Positions 8,556-18,753 are shown, counted from the stretch's first letter. The stretch: DNA of 64,000 nucleotides from Pseudomonas cremoris (GCF_014230465.1 NZ_JAAXCY010000002.1:186001-250000), one strand, 5' to 3'. The notes: a model not told the origin generated them from the letters alone. Translations and numbers: made by a program.

Positions 8556-9416
8556 ATGAAAAAGCAGTTGTTCATCCTCAGCCAGTACTTGCTGCCACAC
8601 CACTTGCTATCGCGCCTGGCCGGCTGCGTTGCCGAGTGCCGTGTGCGTTGGTTCAAGAACGCCTTCACCACGTGGTTCGCCAAACGCTATCAAGTGGATA
8701 TGTCCCAGGCCCTGGTTGAAGACGTGACCGCCTACGAGCACTTCAATGCGTTCTTCACCCGTGCCCTGAAAGACGGCGCCCGCCCGCTGGACCAAACCCC
8801 TGGCGCGGTGTTGAGCCCTGCCGATGGCGCGGTCAGCCAACTGGGCCCGATCGAACATGGTCGCGTGTTCCAGGCCAAGGGCCACAGTTTCAGCGTGCTG
8901 GAACTGCTGGGTGGTGATACCGCCGTGGCAGCACCGTTCATGGGCGGCGACTTCGCAACAGTTTACTTGTCGCCGAAGGACTACCACCGCGTGCATATGC
9001 CACTGGCCGGTACCCTGCGCGAGATGATCTACATTCCGGGGCGCATCTTCTCGGTGAACCAGACCACTGCGGAAAACGTACCGGAGCTGTTCGCACGCAA
9101 CGAACGTGTTGCCTGCATTTTCGACACCGAACGCGGCCCGATGGCCGTAGTGTTGGTGGGCGCGATGATTGTCGCCTCGATTGAGACCGTGTGGGCTGGC
9201 TTGGTGACGCCGCCCAAGCGTGAGCTGAAAACCTTCCGCTATGACGAAGCCGCGCGTGCGCCGATCCATTTGGAGAAAGGTGCAGAGCTGGGTCGCTTCA
9301 AGCTGGGTTCGACCGCGATTGTGCTGTTTGGGCCGGATCAGGTTAAGTGGGCCGAAGAACTGGCGGCGGGCACTGCGGTGCAGATGGGTCAGGGTATCGC
9401 TGCACCTAAAGCCTGA
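8556..9416 (+). CDS. psd: Phosphatidylserine decarboxylase proenzyme
   Basis: Psd makes phosphatidylethanolamine from phosphatidylserine at the inner membrane and uses a pyruvoyl group made by self-cleavage. The 286-residue proenzyme has the cleavage motif LGST with the pyruvoyl-forming Ser at residue 252, giving a large beta chain and a short 35-residue alpha chain. The conserved SPADGAVSQLG and the PKDYHRVHMP region with catalytic histidine are visible. It is followed by a REP pair ending in a run of T that could end transcription. Confidence 0.96.
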   Translation: MKKQLFILSQYLLPHHLLSRLAGCVAECRVRWFKNAFTTWFAKRYQVDMSQALVEDVTAYEHFNAFFTRALKDGARPLDQTPGAVLSPADGAVSQLGPIEHGRVFQAKGHSFSVLELLGGDTAVAAPFMGGDFATVYLSPKDYHRVHMPLAGTLREMIYIPGRIFSVNQTTAENVPELFARNERVACIFDTERGPMAVVLVGAMIVASIETVWAGLVTPPKRELKTFRYDEAARAPIHLEKGAELGRFKLGSTAIVLFGPDQVKWAEELAAGTAVQMGQGIAAPKA

Positions 9417-9427
9417 CGCAAAACCCA

Positions 9428-9519
9428 ATGTGGGAGCGGGCTTGCTCGCGAAAGCGGAGTATCAGTCGACACATCTGTGACTGAACCACCGTATTCGCGA
9501 GCAAGCCCGCTCCCACATT
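9428..9519. repeat. REP inverted pair B
   Basis: Arms ATGTGGGAGCGGGCTTGCTC... (from 9428) and its complement (to 9519) enclose about 45 bases that show little pairing. The right arm is followed by seven T, so it could double as a psd terminator. It lies between the convergent psd and serB. Confidence 0.9.
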
Positions 9520-9541
9520 TTTTTCCGCGTTTCTTCAGTGA

Positions 9542-10756
9542 CTAAAGCTGACCATCCCGGTCGCGAAAGCCCAGCAGATACAACACCCCATCCAACCCCA
9601 ACGTCGAAATCGCCTGCTTGGCCGACTGCTTCACCAACGGCTTGGCGCGGAACGCCACACCCAGCCCGGCAATCGCCAGCATCGGCAAGTCATTCGCGCC
9701 GTCACCGACCGCAATGGTCTGCTCCAGACGCAAGCCTTCCTTGTGGGCCAATTCCTTTAGCAAATCGGCTTTACGCTGTGCGTCGACAATCGGCTCCACC
9801 GCCACGCCCGTCACTTTGCCATCCACCACTTCCAGTTCGTTGGCGAACACATAGTCGATGCCCAACTTGGCCTGCAATTGCTTGGCGAAGTAGGTGAAGC
9901 CGCCAGACAGGATGGCGGTCTTGTAGCCCAGGCGCTTGAGTTCGGCGAACAGGGTTTCGGCGCCTTCGGTCAGGCGCAGCGAGGCGCCAATGGAGTCCAG
10001 TACGCTGACGTCCAGCCCCTTGAGCAGCGCCAGGCGCTCCTTGAAACTGGCGCGGAAGTCCAGCTCACCGGCCATGGCGCGCTCGGTAATCTCGGAGACT
10101 TGCTCGCCCACACCGGCGGCCTTGGCCAACTCGTCGATGACCTCGGCCTCGATCAGCGTGGAGTCCATGTCGAACACCGCCAGGCGGCGGTTGCGACGGA
10201 ACAGCGAGTCTTCCTGGAAGGCGATGTCGACATTCAGCTCCTGGGCCACGCTGAGAAACTCGGCGCGCAGGGCCTGTGGGTCAGCGGGCTCGCCGCGCAC
10301 GGAGAACTCGATGCAACCCTTGCCTTTGTCGGCTGGCGTATCCAACGGCATGCGACCCGACAGACGGTCGATATGGTCGATATTCAAACCGTATTGCGCG
10401 GTAATCGAGCTGACTCGCTGCAACTGCTCGGCCGTGACCTTGCGGGTCAACAGCGTCACGATGTGGCGTTTCTTGCCTTGGCCGGCGACCCATTGCTGGT
10501 AATCGGCTTCGGACACCGGGGTGAACCGCACCTGTTGATCCAGCTTGTACGCCGTAAACAGGATGTCCTTGAGGACCGAGGACGCCTGTTCATTGCTCGG
10601 GATCTCGACCAGGATGCCGAACGACAGCGTGTCGTGGATCACCGCCTGGCCAATGTCGAGAATGTTCACACCACCTTGGGCCAGAACGCCGGTAATGGCG
10701 GCGGTGAGACCCGGGCGATCTTCACCGGTGATGTTAATCAGGACAATTTCGCGCAA
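9542..10756 (-). CDS. serB: Phosphoserine phosphatase SerB with N-terminal ACT domains
   Basis: SerB hydrolyses O-phospho-L-serine, the last step of serine synthesis. The 404-residue form is longer than the E. coli enzyme because residues 1-170 carry two ACT-like domains (MREIVLINITGEDRPGLTA and a second around 95-170), the common layout in pseudomonads and mycobacteria. The HAD phosphatase domain follows: DMDST with nucleophile Asp196 and general acid Asp198, then the SGG motif (AILSGGFTYFA) and GDGANDLPML for Mg binding. It is divergent from the membrane protein gene at 10890, the same association as E. coli serB with smp/ytjB. Confidence 0.95.
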   Translation of the reverse strand: MREIVLINITGEDRPGLTAAITGVLAQGGVNILDIGQAVIHDTLSFGILVEIPSNEQASSVLKDILFTAYKLDQQVRFTPVSEADYQQWVAGQGKKRHIVTLLTRKVTAEQLQRVSSITAQYGLNIDHIDRLSGRMPLDTPADKGKGCIEFSVRGEPADPQALRAEFLSVAQELNVDIAFQEDSLFRRNRRLAVFDMDSTLIEAEVIDELAKAAGVGEQVSEITERAMAGELDFRASFKERLALLKGLDVSVLDSIGASLRLTEGAETLFAELKRLGYKTAILSGGFTYFAKQLQAKLGIDYVFANELEVVDGKVTGVAVEPIVDAQRKADLLKELAHKEGLRLEQTIAVGDGANDLPMLAIAGLGVAFRAKPLVKQSAKQAISTLGLDGVLYLLGFRDRDGQL

Positions 10757-10889
10757 GGCGCACCCCCAGGCTGGAAAAAAACCGCATTCTACCCACTTTC
10801 AGTGACCATCGGGCACAGCCAGCGCTTTGCCGGTTCTAGGGCTGTCGCTATACTGCGCGTCAACTTCACGGACCAAGAGCCGAGCGCAA

Positions 10890-12428
10890 GTGAACCGGCC
10901 CACGCCAGTAAAAACCGATAACTTCTTCCTGCTGATCTTCCGGGCACTGCGCCACCGCCGTGTACCGATCGCATTACGCATCGCCAGCCATAACGTGATC
11001 CTGGTCGCCTTGGCCCTGGTGATCTATGCCTGCGTGATGGGCTTGCAGTTCAAACAGGCCATGCACGAGCAAGCCGACGCCCTGGGCGAGAGCCTGACCA
11101 CGCAAACTGCCACCTCGGCGACCGAGCTGTTGGTGTCCAACGACATCCTCAGCCTCAACGTGCTGCTCAACAACCTGACCAAGAACCCGCTGGTGGCCCA
11201 CGCCGCCATCTACAGCGTGGACAACCGGATCATGGCCGAAGCCGGGCAGCGCCCGAAGAACGGCCTGCTGGGTGAAGCGGAAGGGTTGTATCAGAGCAAC
11301 ATCACGTTCCAGGACGTGAAGGCCGGCCAACTGCGCATCAGCCTCGACATGCAGCAATTCCAGCAGCCAATGACCATCAGCCTACAAAGCATGGGCATTC
11401 TCAGTGCAATCCTGCTGGCATTGGCCCTGGCGTTGAGCCTGCGCCTGGGTCGACATATCTCCACGCCATTGATGCAATTGCGCATCTGGCTGCGGGACAT
11501 CGACGAACACACCCCGGCCACCGACCGCCAGGATGAGATCGGCGACCTCGCCCGCCAGCTTCACGCCAGCTTTGCCCCAGAGCCTGTGGTGCGCGAGGTT
11601 GAGCCCGAGCCTGAGTTCGACGACACCGACTACGACGACGAGCCCGAGTTTGAAGTGCGCGACCTGCGCGAGCCGGGTTTCGACGAAGCCCCTCCTGTGG
11701 CGGGCCTCAAGCCAGCAACCCGCAAGGCGATCCAGGCCGAAGAAGACGAATTAGACGACGAAGACCCGTTCGCCGATTTGCGCGACACCTCGGACGGCAA
11801 CCCTGCCACCGCCCCCAAAGCCGCGCCGGTACCGGTGAGGAACGCCGAGCCCCAGCACAGCGCCGTGCTGGCCGTGCAACTGGGCGCTCAGGACCAACTG
11901 CGCCGCCTGCCGCGCGCACGCCTGACCGAGTTGCTGGAGCGCTACCGTGACTGCCTCGACCAGGCCGCCTCGCTCTACCAGAGCGAACTGCACACCCTGA
12001 ACGACGGCAGCACGCTGATGCTGTTCCACAGCGAAGACAGCGGCGAAGATTACCTGACCAATGCCATCTGCTGCGGCGAGCTATTGCGCGCCTTGGGCCA
12101 TGCCCTGCAGATCGAAGTAGCGGACAGCGGCATCACCCTACAACTGCAACTCGGGCTGACGGTGAGTGATGACCTGTTCGGCATGAGCCAGATCGACCTG
12201 CTGCTCACCGAGAGTGCACAGGACGCCCTGGCCCTGTCCCAGCACAGCCGCAACCTGTTGTTGGTGGAGCGCAAGATCAGTGAAGACTCGCTGATCCGCC
12301 AGCGCGCCCGTATCCGCCCGATTGCCAGCCCCGAGGGTGCAAGCTGTGTGGAGCGGTTGATGGAGCCTTATCCGTCGATGCTGGAACGACAGCTGGCACG
12401 GATGCACGAGACCCGCACAAAAAGTTAA
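10890..12428 (+). CDS. SMP-type membrane protein with HAMP-like region, next to serB
   Basis: A 512-residue inner-membrane protein related in layout to E. coli Smp/YtjB, the serB-associated membrane protein. There is a membrane segment at about residues 34-53 and an extracytoplasmic part to about 160. A second segment follows at about 165-185, then a HAMP-like stretch (STPLMQLRIWLRDID ... DEIGDLARQL). An acidic, proline-rich linker runs to about residue 300, and the C-terminal domain resembles adenylate-cyclase-type folds only loosely. The GTG at 10890 (VNRPTPVKTDNF) is preferred to an upstream TTG because the latter would read through the promoter space. The function is not known. Confidence 0.75.
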   Translation: MNRPTPVKTDNFFLLIFRALRHRRVPIALRIASHNVILVALALVIYACVMGLQFKQAMHEQADALGESLTTQTATSATELLVSNDILSLNVLLNNLTKNPLVAHAAIYSVDNRIMAEAGQRPKNGLLGEAEGLYQSNITFQDVKAGQLRISLDMQQFQQPMTISLQSMGILSAILLALALALSLRLGRHISTPLMQLRIWLRDIDEHTPATDRQDEIGDLARQLHASFAPEPVVREVEPEPEFDDTDYDDEPEFEVRDLREPGFDEAPPVAGLKPATRKAIQAEEDELDDEDPFADLRDTSDGNPATAPKAAPVPVRNAEPQHSAVLAVQLGAQDQLRRLPRARLTELLERYRDCLDQAASLYQSELHTLNDGSTLMLFHSEDSGEDYLTNAICCGELLRALGHALQIEVADSGITLQLQLGLTVSDDLFGMSQIDLLLTESAQDALALSQHSRNLLLVERKISEDSLIRQRARIRPIASPEGASCVERLMEPYPSMLERQLARMHETRTKS

Positions 12429-12440
12429 CTATGCGGGCTC

Positions 12441-12574
12441 TGTAGTGAGCGGGCTTGCCCCGCGCTGGGTGGCGCAGCCGCCCTAAAACCTGACACCTGG
12501 TTCTAGCGGGACAAACTCAGTGCCCGGATTGGGGCGACTGCGCCACCCAGCGCGGGGCAAGCCCGCTCACTACA
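12441..12574. repeat. Long inverted repeat, second family (copy 1)
   Basis: Two perfect 37-base arms, 12441-12477 and 12538-12574, begin TGTAGTGAGCGGGCTTGCCC and enclose about 60 bases. The core AGCGGGCTTG is shared with the REP family, but the flanks (TGTAGTGAG, GCGCTGGGTGGCGCAG) differ. A shorter relative lies at 52014-52070. Confidence 0.9.
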
Positions 12575-12583
12575 CCCCCCAAC

Positions 12584-12615
12584 AAAAAGGCCCGCTGAGT
12601 CAGCGGGCCTTTTTT
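12584..12615. terminator. Bidirectional terminator
   Basis: The stem GGCCCGCTGA/TCAGCGGGCC is flanked by AAAAA on the left and TTTTTT on the right, so it acts in both directions between the convergent SMP-type gene and the PqiC-like lipoprotein gene. Confidence 0.9.
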
Positions 12616-12631
12616 GTATCTGCGGTTCGGC

Positions 12632-13339
12632 TTAGAACCTGAACACTTCCATATCCGTACGGATCGGCGTGGCCATCGGCATCTTCGGCTTCTGTGGTTC
12701 AGCCGGCTTGGCCTGGACCGGAGCCTGCTTGCGTGGCGCCTCGGCAATCGGCGGTTGGTTGGCCAATGGCTTGAGAGCCACCGACAACTGCTGCGCCAAG
12801 TGCTGCAACAACACGCCCTGGGCCTGGACCTGGGACGCAGTGGTGCCGGTGTGTTCTTCCTGCAAGTGTACGATGCGGTTATCGCGCACCTGGCCACGGC
12901 GGTCGATCAAGCGCCATTGCGCATCGAGGATCGCTGGCTGCGACGTGCCGGAGTCGAGCCTGGTAATGGTCAACAAGACCTGCACATCCGGCGTAAAACC
13001 CGCTGGCGCAGGCGACAGGACCACACGCTGGCTGTCCAGTTGACCAGCCACCTGACGCAACATCAATTGGTTGATGTCGGACGATAAGCTGCCCGCCCAA
13101 CGACCATCAGTGGAACCTTGCAGGCTGCCGTCGTTCTGACGTTGCAGCAGGGTTTCGCGTTGCAGGTAGTCAGCAACGACCACCGGACCCAGCAAGACAG
13201 CCATGCCAGCTGTTTGTGCTGGCTGAGCCGGACTTCCGCTGTCCAACTGGTACAGCGACACCGGTTGGTGTGTGCTGCAACCCGCCAGCCCCAGAAGGCC
13301 AGCGAGCATAAAAATTAAAGGAAGGCGTGGAGCAGTCAT
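12632..13339 (-). CDS. PqiC/ABC-type transport auxiliary lipoprotein family
   Basis: A 235-residue outer-membrane-type lipoprotein. The signal peptide ends in the lipobox LAGC, with a mature N-terminus CSTHQPVSLYQLDSG. The body (VLLGPVVVADYLQRE ... RWAGSLSSDINQLMLRQVAGQL) matches the PqiC/YmbA (DUF330) family, which in other systems pairs with MCE-type lipid transporters. The C-terminal 40 residues are a proline/lysine-rich tail. No pqiA/pqiB-like genes are present nearby, so the partner is elsewhere or absent. ATG codons at 13342 and 13339 are both possible starts. It follows parC on the same strand after a 176-base gap. Confidence 0.8.
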   Translation of the reverse strand: MTAPRLPLIFMLAGLLGLAGCSTHQPVSLYQLDSGSPAQPAQTAGMAVLLGPVVVADYLQRETLLQRQNDGSLQGSTDGRWAGSLSSDINQLMLRQVAGQLDSQRVVLSPAPAGFTPDVQVLLTITRLDSGTSQPAILDAQWRLIDRRGQVRDNRIVHLQEEHTGTTASQVQAQGVLLQHLAQQLSVALKPLANQPPIAEAPRKQAPVQAKPAEPQKPKMPMATPIRTDMEVFRF

Positions 13340-13472
13340 CATCCCATCCAGGTGGCTGCCACAAGGCGAACCACAATGTAATACTAAAAATAACCTAAAC
13401 ACGCTCGGCCACGCCGGCGCTGGAAAGGCCATATCATCCGTGAATATGCGCCATGACTCCAGCGCCAAAGCG

Positions 13473-13500
13473 CCGATCTACGCGTTAAATCGTAGATCGG
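13473..13500 (-). terminator. Possible parC terminator hairpin
   Basis: A perfect 10-bp stem CCGATCTACG/CGTAGATCGG with an 8-base AT-rich loop lies 16 bases after the parC stop. There is no clear T run on the minus strand, so it may be an RNA-stabilising or Rho-associated structure and not an intrinsic terminator. Confidence 0.4.
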
Positions 13501-13515
13501 GGGCTCTAATACGCC

Positions 13516-15780
13516 TTAAACCGGCGTTTCCACTAACAACGCATCCACTCGTTGGAAACCACGTGGCAATTTGTTACCACGTCGACCGCGCTCGCCCTTG
13601 TAGTGCTCCAGGTCGTCCGGCCGCAGCGAGAGCGTGCGTTTACCGGCTTGCAGCACCAGGGTGGCGCCCTCTGGGATCACCGCAATGTCAGTCACATACT
13701 CCTCGCGACTGGCCACCCGCTCCCCGGGAATACCAATAATCTTGTTGCCCTTGCCTTTGCCCAACTGCGGCAGGTCGCTGATCTTGAACACCAACAAACG
13801 CCCTTCGGTGGTGACCGATGCCAGCCAGTTGCTCTCGCGGTCGTCTACCGGACGCGGCAGGATGACCTTGGCGTTATTCGGCAGGCTCAACAGCGCCTTG
13901 CCTGCCTTGTTCTTGGCCTGCAGGTCCTCGCCCTTGACCACAAAGCCGTAACCCGCATCAGAGGCAATCACGTACAGCGCGTCATCGTCCGGCAGCAGCA
14001 CGCACTCGAAGTTCGCCCCCGGAGGTGGCGTAAGGCGTCCGGTCAACGGCTCGCCCTGCCCCCGTGCGGAAGGCAAGGTGTGTGCCGGCACCGAATAGCT
14101 ACGCCCGGTGGAGTCAATAAACACCGCAAACTGGTTGGAACGCCCGGCCGCAGCGGTTTTAAAGCCGTCGCCCGCCTTGTACGACAAGCCAGTGGCGTCA
14201 ATATCATGCCCCTTGGCGGAACGAACCCAACCCTTTTCCGACAGAACGACGGTAATTTTCTCGTTTGGCAGCAGCTCGGTTTCTGTCAGCGCTTTCGCTT
14301 CCGCGCGCTGGACGATCGGCGACCGACGGTCATCGCCGTAGGTTTCGGCGTCTTTGATCAGCTCACTGCGTACCAGCTTCTTGAGCTTGGCTTCGCTGCC
14401 CAACAGGGCTTGCAGCTTGGCTTGTTCCTTGAGCAGCGCGTCTTGTTCGTCGCGCAACTTCATTTCTTCCAGTCGCGCCAACTGGCGCAAGCGCGTGTCG
14501 AGGATGTAGTCAGCCTGGATCTCGCTCAGCTCGAAACGCGCGATCAGCTCGGCTTTCGGGTGCTCGGCGGTACGGATGATGTGAATCACTTCATCCAGGT
14601 TGAGGTAGGCGATCAACAAACCGTCCAACAGGTGCAGACGACGCTCGACCTTGTCCAGCCGGAATTGCAGGCGGCGGCGTACGGTTTGTACGCGGAACTC
14701 CAGCCACTCCACCAGCAGGTTGCGCAGGTTTTTCAACTGCGGCTTGCCGTCCAGGCCAATGATGTTGACGTTGACCCGGTAGCTCGACTCAAGGTCGGTA
14801 CTGGCAAAAAGGTGCTGCATCAGCACTTCGTGGTCAACCCGGCTGTTGGTCGGGATGATCACGATGCGGCAGGGGTTTTCGTGGTCGGACTCGTCACGCA
14901 GGTCGGCGACTTGCGGCAATTTCGACGGCTTGGCCTGCATCAACGCGGCGATCTGCTCCAGCACCTTGGCGCCAGACACCTGGTGCGGCAGTGCGGTGAC
15001 GATAATGTCGCCATCTTCAACGTGGTACACGGCGCGCATGCGCACCGAGCCCTTGCCGGTTTCGTACATTTTCAACAGGTCGGCGCGCGGCGTGATGATT
15101 TCCGCTTCGGTCGGGTAGTCCGGGCCCTGGATATGCTCGCAGAGCTGTTCCACCGTGGCCTTGGGCTCATCGAGCAAACGCACGCAGGCCGTGGCGACTT
15201 CCCGCAGGTTGTGCGGCGGTACGTCAGTGGCCATGCCCACGGCGATACCGGTGGTGCCATTGAGCAGGATATTCGGCAAACGTGCTGGCAATACCAGCGG
15301 CTCATCGAGGGTGCCGTCGAAGTTCGGACCCCAGTCCGCAGTGCCCTGCCCCAGTTCGCTCAGCAAGACTTCCGAGTAACGCGACAGGCGCGCCTCGGTG
15401 TATCGCATGGCGGCGAAGGACTTGGGATCATCCGGCGCACCCCAGTTACCCTGGCCGTCCACCAGTGTGTAGCGGTAGCTGAACGGCTGCGCCATCAGCA
15501 CCATGGCTTCGTAGCAGGCTGAGTCGCCGTGGGGGTGGAACTTACCGAGCACGTCGCCGACGGTACGCGCCGACTTCTTGTGCTTGGAATCGGCGTCCAG
15601 GCCCAACTCACTCATGGCGTAGATGATGCGCCGCTGTACCGGCTTCAGGCCGTCGCCGATATGCGGCAAGGCACGGTCCATGATCACGTACATGGAGTAG
15701 TTGAGGTAGGCATTTTCGGTGAAGTCAGCCAGCGACCGGCGTTCTACGCCATCTAAGCTGTCTGCGAGGATGTCACTCAT
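13516..15780 (-). CDS. parC: DNA topoisomerase IV subunit A
   Basis: ParC is the DNA-cleaving subunit of topoisomerase IV, which decatenates daughter chromosomes. The 754-residue product has the winged-helix cleavage domain with the active-site tyrosine in [11 protein letters not shown] (Tyr127), followed by the coiled-coil and C-terminal beta-propeller repeats. The quinolone-determining segment reads [10 protein letters not shown] with Ser87 and Glu91, the wild-type sensitive residues by P. aeruginosa numbering. The ATG at 15780 gives [17 protein letters not shown]; a 12-residue upstream extension was rejected. It is 73 bases downstream of the esterase-like gene and probably transcribed with parE. 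Confidence 0.97.
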   Translation of the reverse strand: MSDILADSLDGVERRSLADFTENAYLNYSMYVIMDRALPHIGDGLKPVQRRIIYAMSELGLDADSKHKKSARTVGDVLGKFHPHGDSACYEAMVLMAQPFSYRYTLVDGQGNWGAPDDPKSFAAMRYTEARLSRYSEVLLSELGQGTADWGPNFDGTLDEPLVLPARLPNILLNGTTGIAVGMATDVPPHNLREVATACVRLLDEPKATVEQLCEHIQGPDYPTEAEIITPRADLLKMYETGKGSVRMRAVYHVEDGDIIVTALPHQVSGAKVLEQIAALMQAKPSKLPQVADLRDESDHENPCRIVIIPTNSRVDHEVLMQHLFASTDLESSYRVNVNIIGLDGKPQLKNLRNLLVEWLEFRVQTVRRRLQFRLDKVERRLHLLDGLLIAYLNLDEVIHIIRTAEHPKAELIARFELSEIQADYILDTRLRQLARLEEMKLRDEQDALLKEQAKLQALLGSEAKLKKLVRSELIKDAETYGDDRRSPIVQRAEAKALTETELLPNEKITVVLSEKGWVRSAKGHDIDATGLSYKAGDGFKTAAAGRSNQFAVFIDSTGRSYSVPAHTLPSARGQGEPLTGRLTPPPGANFECVLLPDDDALYVIASDAGYGFVVKGEDLQAKNKAGKALLSLPNNAKVILPRPVDDRESNWLASVTTEGRLLVFKISDLPQLGKGKGNKIIGIPGERVASREEYVTDIAVIPEGATLVLQAGKRTLSLRPDDLEHYKGERGRRGNKLPRGFQRVDALLVETPV

Positions 15781-15853
15781 GCGGGCCTCATCATTGTTTG
15801 GTAAGACGCAGCGCAAATGTCGCGGCGTCGGGTCAATTCAAGAAATTCAAACG

Positions 15854-16849
15854 TCATGGCCGGGCACTCCAGCCACCGGCCGGGGCGGCGAAACGATAGA
15901 CCACCGGACGCTTTTCACCATCGGCACGCGGGCCGAAGTTGTTGTCGATACCCAGCCAGGCACCGTCTGCGTCTACCACCAGGGCTTCGGCCAAGCCATA
16001 AGGCTGGGGATACCTGCGTTCAGGCGTCAGGGTCTCGTCGGCAAACGACCAGCACAGCTCGACCTTGGCCGTGACCGCATCACGCCGGCAAATCTGGAAC
16101 GCATTGCGCTCCAGGGTAAACAGCTTGCCGTTGAACAGCGCCAAGTCGGCAAAATCCTTGGATACGGCCTTGGCGTTGGGAAACTGGGCCGGTTGCATTT
16201 CCTGGCCGGCCTCGCTTAACAACACACAGGGGCCATCGCAATTCCACAGGCTTTGCCCGCGCTTGATCGAAACAAGCCCGCGCCGCTCACGCTCCGCTGC
16301 CAGCCATATCTGATTGCCCTCGGGGTTGATCGCCAAGCCTTCGAACAGGGCATTGAAGTGCAGCAACATGCCACTGGCGCGCGCTTCACGCACCATGCCC
16401 GGAGCAATCTTCAACCACTCGGGTGCGCCACTCACCGGCACTTGCAGCACCGCCGCGTGGGCTTCGCTGACAATGTAGCGATTACCGGCGGCATCGCAGG
16501 TGATGCCTTCAAAATCCAGGTCGCCACCGCGAATGAACGAAGCGGCCTTGGTGCGCGAACGCAGCCCCCAGGGCAGCCCGGACTCCGGCACCGGTGGTAC
16601 CTCGATTTTCACCGTTTCGGCCTGCCAGGTCGGCGCACTGATATCCAGGCGATAGATCTGGTCGTCATCGCGGTCAGAAACCGTCCACAACGCCTTGCCA
16701 CATTGTGCAAGGCCTGACAGGTTCCCGCCGCGCATGCCGTCCACCGGGTGTTCGGACACCAGTTTCAACTCAGCCACGGGCGCGGCGGCCACCTCGGTGG
16801 CCGCCAACACGCTGAACATCAGGATCGCCAGGGCGAAACCTGTGCGCAT
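15854..16849 (-). CDS. Secreted esterase-like/phytase-like beta-propeller protein
   Basis: A 331-residue exported protein with a clean signal peptide (MRTGFALAILMFSVLAATEVAAA). The mature part resembles the 'esterase-like activity of phytase' family (DUF/Phytase-like), a probable beta-propeller: recurring blade motifs include LSGLAQCGKALWTVSDRDD, FEGITCDAAGNRYIVSE and FEGLAINPEGNQIWLAAE. No substrate can be read from the sequence. The start ATG overlaps the parE stop by one base (TGATG), so it is translationally coupled to parE. This places a periplasmic protein between the two topoisomerase IV genes, a layout also seen in other pseudomonads. Confidence 0.8.
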   Translation of the reverse strand: MRTGFALAILMFSVLAATEVAAAPVAELKLVSEHPVDGMRGGNLSGLAQCGKALWTVSDRDDDQIYRLDISAPTWQAETVKIEVPPVPESGLPWGLRSRTKAASFIRGGDLDFEGITCDAAGNRYIVSEAHAAVLQVPVSGAPEWLKIAPGMVREARASGMLLHFNALFEGLAINPEGNQIWLAAERERRGLVSIKRGQSLWNCDGPCVLLSEAGQEMQPAQFPNAKAVSKDFADLALFNGKLFTLERNAFQICRRDAVTAKVELCWSFADETLTPERRYPQPYGLAEALVVDADGAWLGIDNNFGPRADGEKRPVVYRFAAPAGGWSARP

Positions 16850-18753
16850 CAGCCCAGAACCTCGGCCAGGTTGCCTTTGGATTCCAGCCAGGACTTGCGG
16901 TCCGGCGCGCGCTTCTTCGCCAGCAGCATGTCCATCATTTCCGACGTTGCGGCGTAGTCTTCCAAGGTCAGCTGTACCAGGCGCCGGGTGTTCGGGTCCA
17001 TGGTGGTTTCGCGCAGTTGCGGCGGGTTCATTTCACCCAGGCCTTTGAATCGCGTGACCTGTGGCTTGCCGCGTTTCTTCTCGGCCACCAGGCGGTCGAG
17101 GATGCCATCGCGCTCGGCTTCATCGAGGGCGTAGAAAATCTCCTTGCCCAAGTCGATGCGGTACAGCGGCGGCATGGCGACGTAGACGTGACCGGCATCC
17201 ACCAACGGGCGGAAGTGCTGGACGAACAGCGCGCAGAGCAAGGTGGCGATGTGCAAACCGTCGGAGTCGGCGTCGGCGAGGATGCAGATCTTGCCGTAAC
17301 GCAGCTGGCTCATGTCCGCTGCGCCCGGGTCAACACCAATGGCAACGGCGATGTTGTGCACTTCCTGGCTGGCCAGGACTTCGCTGCCATCGACTTCCCA
17401 GGTGTTGAGGATCTTGCCGCGCAACGGCAGGATCGCCTGGAACTCCTTGTCCCGCGCTTGCTTGGCGGAACCACCGGCGGAGTCACCCTCTACCAGGAAC
17501 AGTTCGGAGCGCATCGGGTCTTGCCCGGCGCAATCGGCCAGCTTGCCAGGCAATGCCGGACCCTGGGTGATGCGCTTGCGCTCGACCTTCTTGCTGGCCT
17601 TCAGGCGACGGCCGGCGTTGTTGATCGCCAGCTCTGCCAGAGCCAGGCCCAATTCAGGGTGCTCGTTGAGCCACAGGCTGAACGCGTCCTTGACCACACC
17701 GGAAACAAACGCCGCGGCCTCGCGAGACGACAGGCGCTCTTTGGTCTGACCGGAAAATTGCGGCTCCTGCATCTTCATCGACAGCACGAACGCAATGCGC
17801 TCCCACACGTCTTCCGGCGCCAGCTTCACACCGCGCGGCAACAGGCTGCGGTATTCGCAGAATTCGCGCATGGCATCCAGCAAACCCTGGCGCAAACCGT
17901 TGACGTGGGTGCCACCCTGAGCTGTCGGGATCAGGTTGACGTAGCTTTCCTGCACGCTGTCGCCGCCTTCGGGCAGCCACAGCAGCGCCCAGTCGACGGC
18001 TTCTTTATTACCCGCCAGGCTGCCGCAGAACGGCTCGTTGGGCAGGCGTTCAAAGTCGCTGACGGAGTCTTCCAGGTAGGAGCGCAGGCCGTCTTCGTAG
18101 TGCCACTCAACCTTCTCGCCGGTGCCTTTGTCTTCAAAGGTCACCAGCAGGCCTGGGCACAACACAGCCTTGGCCTTGAGCACGTGCTTGAGGCGACTAA
18201 TGGAGAATTTCGGCGAATCGAAGTATTTCGGGTCCGGCGCGAAGTACACGCTGGTGCCGGTATTGCGCTTGCCAACGGTGCCGATCACCTCCAGGTCGGT
18301 GGCTTTGTAGCCATCGGCGAAGGTCATCTGATACTCGTTGCCGTCGCGCTTGACCTTCACCCGTACCAGTGTGGACAGGGCGTTGACCACCGAGATACCC
18401 ACCCCGTGCAAACCACCGGAGAACTGGTAGTTCTTGTTCGAGAACTTACCGCCGGCGTGAAGTTTGGTGAGGATCAGCTCGACGCCCGGCACACCCTCTT
18501 CCGGGTGGATGTCCACCGGCATGCCGCGACCATCGTCGGACACTTCCAGGGAATGGTCAGCGTGAAGAATGACATGCACCGACTTGGCGTGGCCCGCCAG
18601 GGCTTCGTCGACGCTGTTGTCGATGACTTCCTGGGCAAGGTGGTTCGGCCGGCTGGTATCGGTGTACATGCCGGGGCGTTTGCGCACCGGGTCGAGGCCC
18701 GAGAGGACTTCGATGGCGTCGGCGTTATAAGAGCTAGCGCTGGGAGTGGCCAT
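16849..18753 (-). CDS. parE: DNA topoisomerase IV subunit B
   Basis: ParE is the ATPase subunit of topoisomerase IV. The 634-residue protein has the GHKL ATP-binding motifs (VIDNSVDEAL, DDGRGMPVDIH, GGLHGVGISVVNALS) followed by the transducer domain. The Toprim domain comes next, with EGDSAGGSAKQARD and DADSDGLHIATLL holding the metal-binding acidic residues. The C-terminus ends KSWLESKGNLAEVLG. The length is normal and no resistance-type change is evident. It is 45 bases after yqiA and overlaps the next gene by one base. Confidence 0.97.
   Translation of the reverse strand: MATPSASSYNADAIEVLSGLDPVRKRPGMYTDTSRPNHLAQEVIDNSVDEALAGHAKSVHVILHADHSLEVSDDGRGMPVDIHPEEGVPGVELILTKLHAGGKFSNKNYQFSGGLHGVGISVVNALSTLVRVKVKRDGNEYQMTFADGYKATDLEVIGTVGKRNTGTSVYFAPDPKYFDSPKFSISRLKHVLKAKAVLCPGLLVTFEDKGTGEKVEWHYEDGLRSYLEDSVSDFERLPNEPFCGSLAGNKEAVDWALLWLPEGGDSVQESYVNLIPTAQGGTHVNGLRQGLLDAMREFCEYRSLLPRGVKLAPEDVWERIAFVLSMKMQEPQFSGQTKERLSSREAAAFVSGVVKDAFSLWLNEHPELGLALAELAINNAGRRLKASKKVERKRITQGPALPGKLADCAGQDPMRSELFLVEGDSAGGSAKQARDKEFQAILPLRGKILNTWEVDGSEVLASQEVHNIAVAIGVDPGAADMSQLRYGKICILADADSDGLHIATLLCALFVQHFRPLVDAGHVYVAMPPLYRIDLGKEIFYALDEAERDGILDRLVAEKKRGKPQVTRFKGLGEMNPPQLRETTMDPNTRRLVQLTLEDYAATSEMMDMLLAKKRAPDRKSWLESKGNLAEVLG

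Noticed and set aside
13552..15522. A 656-codon plus-strand frame opposite parC
   Set aside because: ParC on the minus strand is unambiguous. The reverse frame is low-complexity (Gln-, His- and Val-rich) with no domain or ribosome-binding site.
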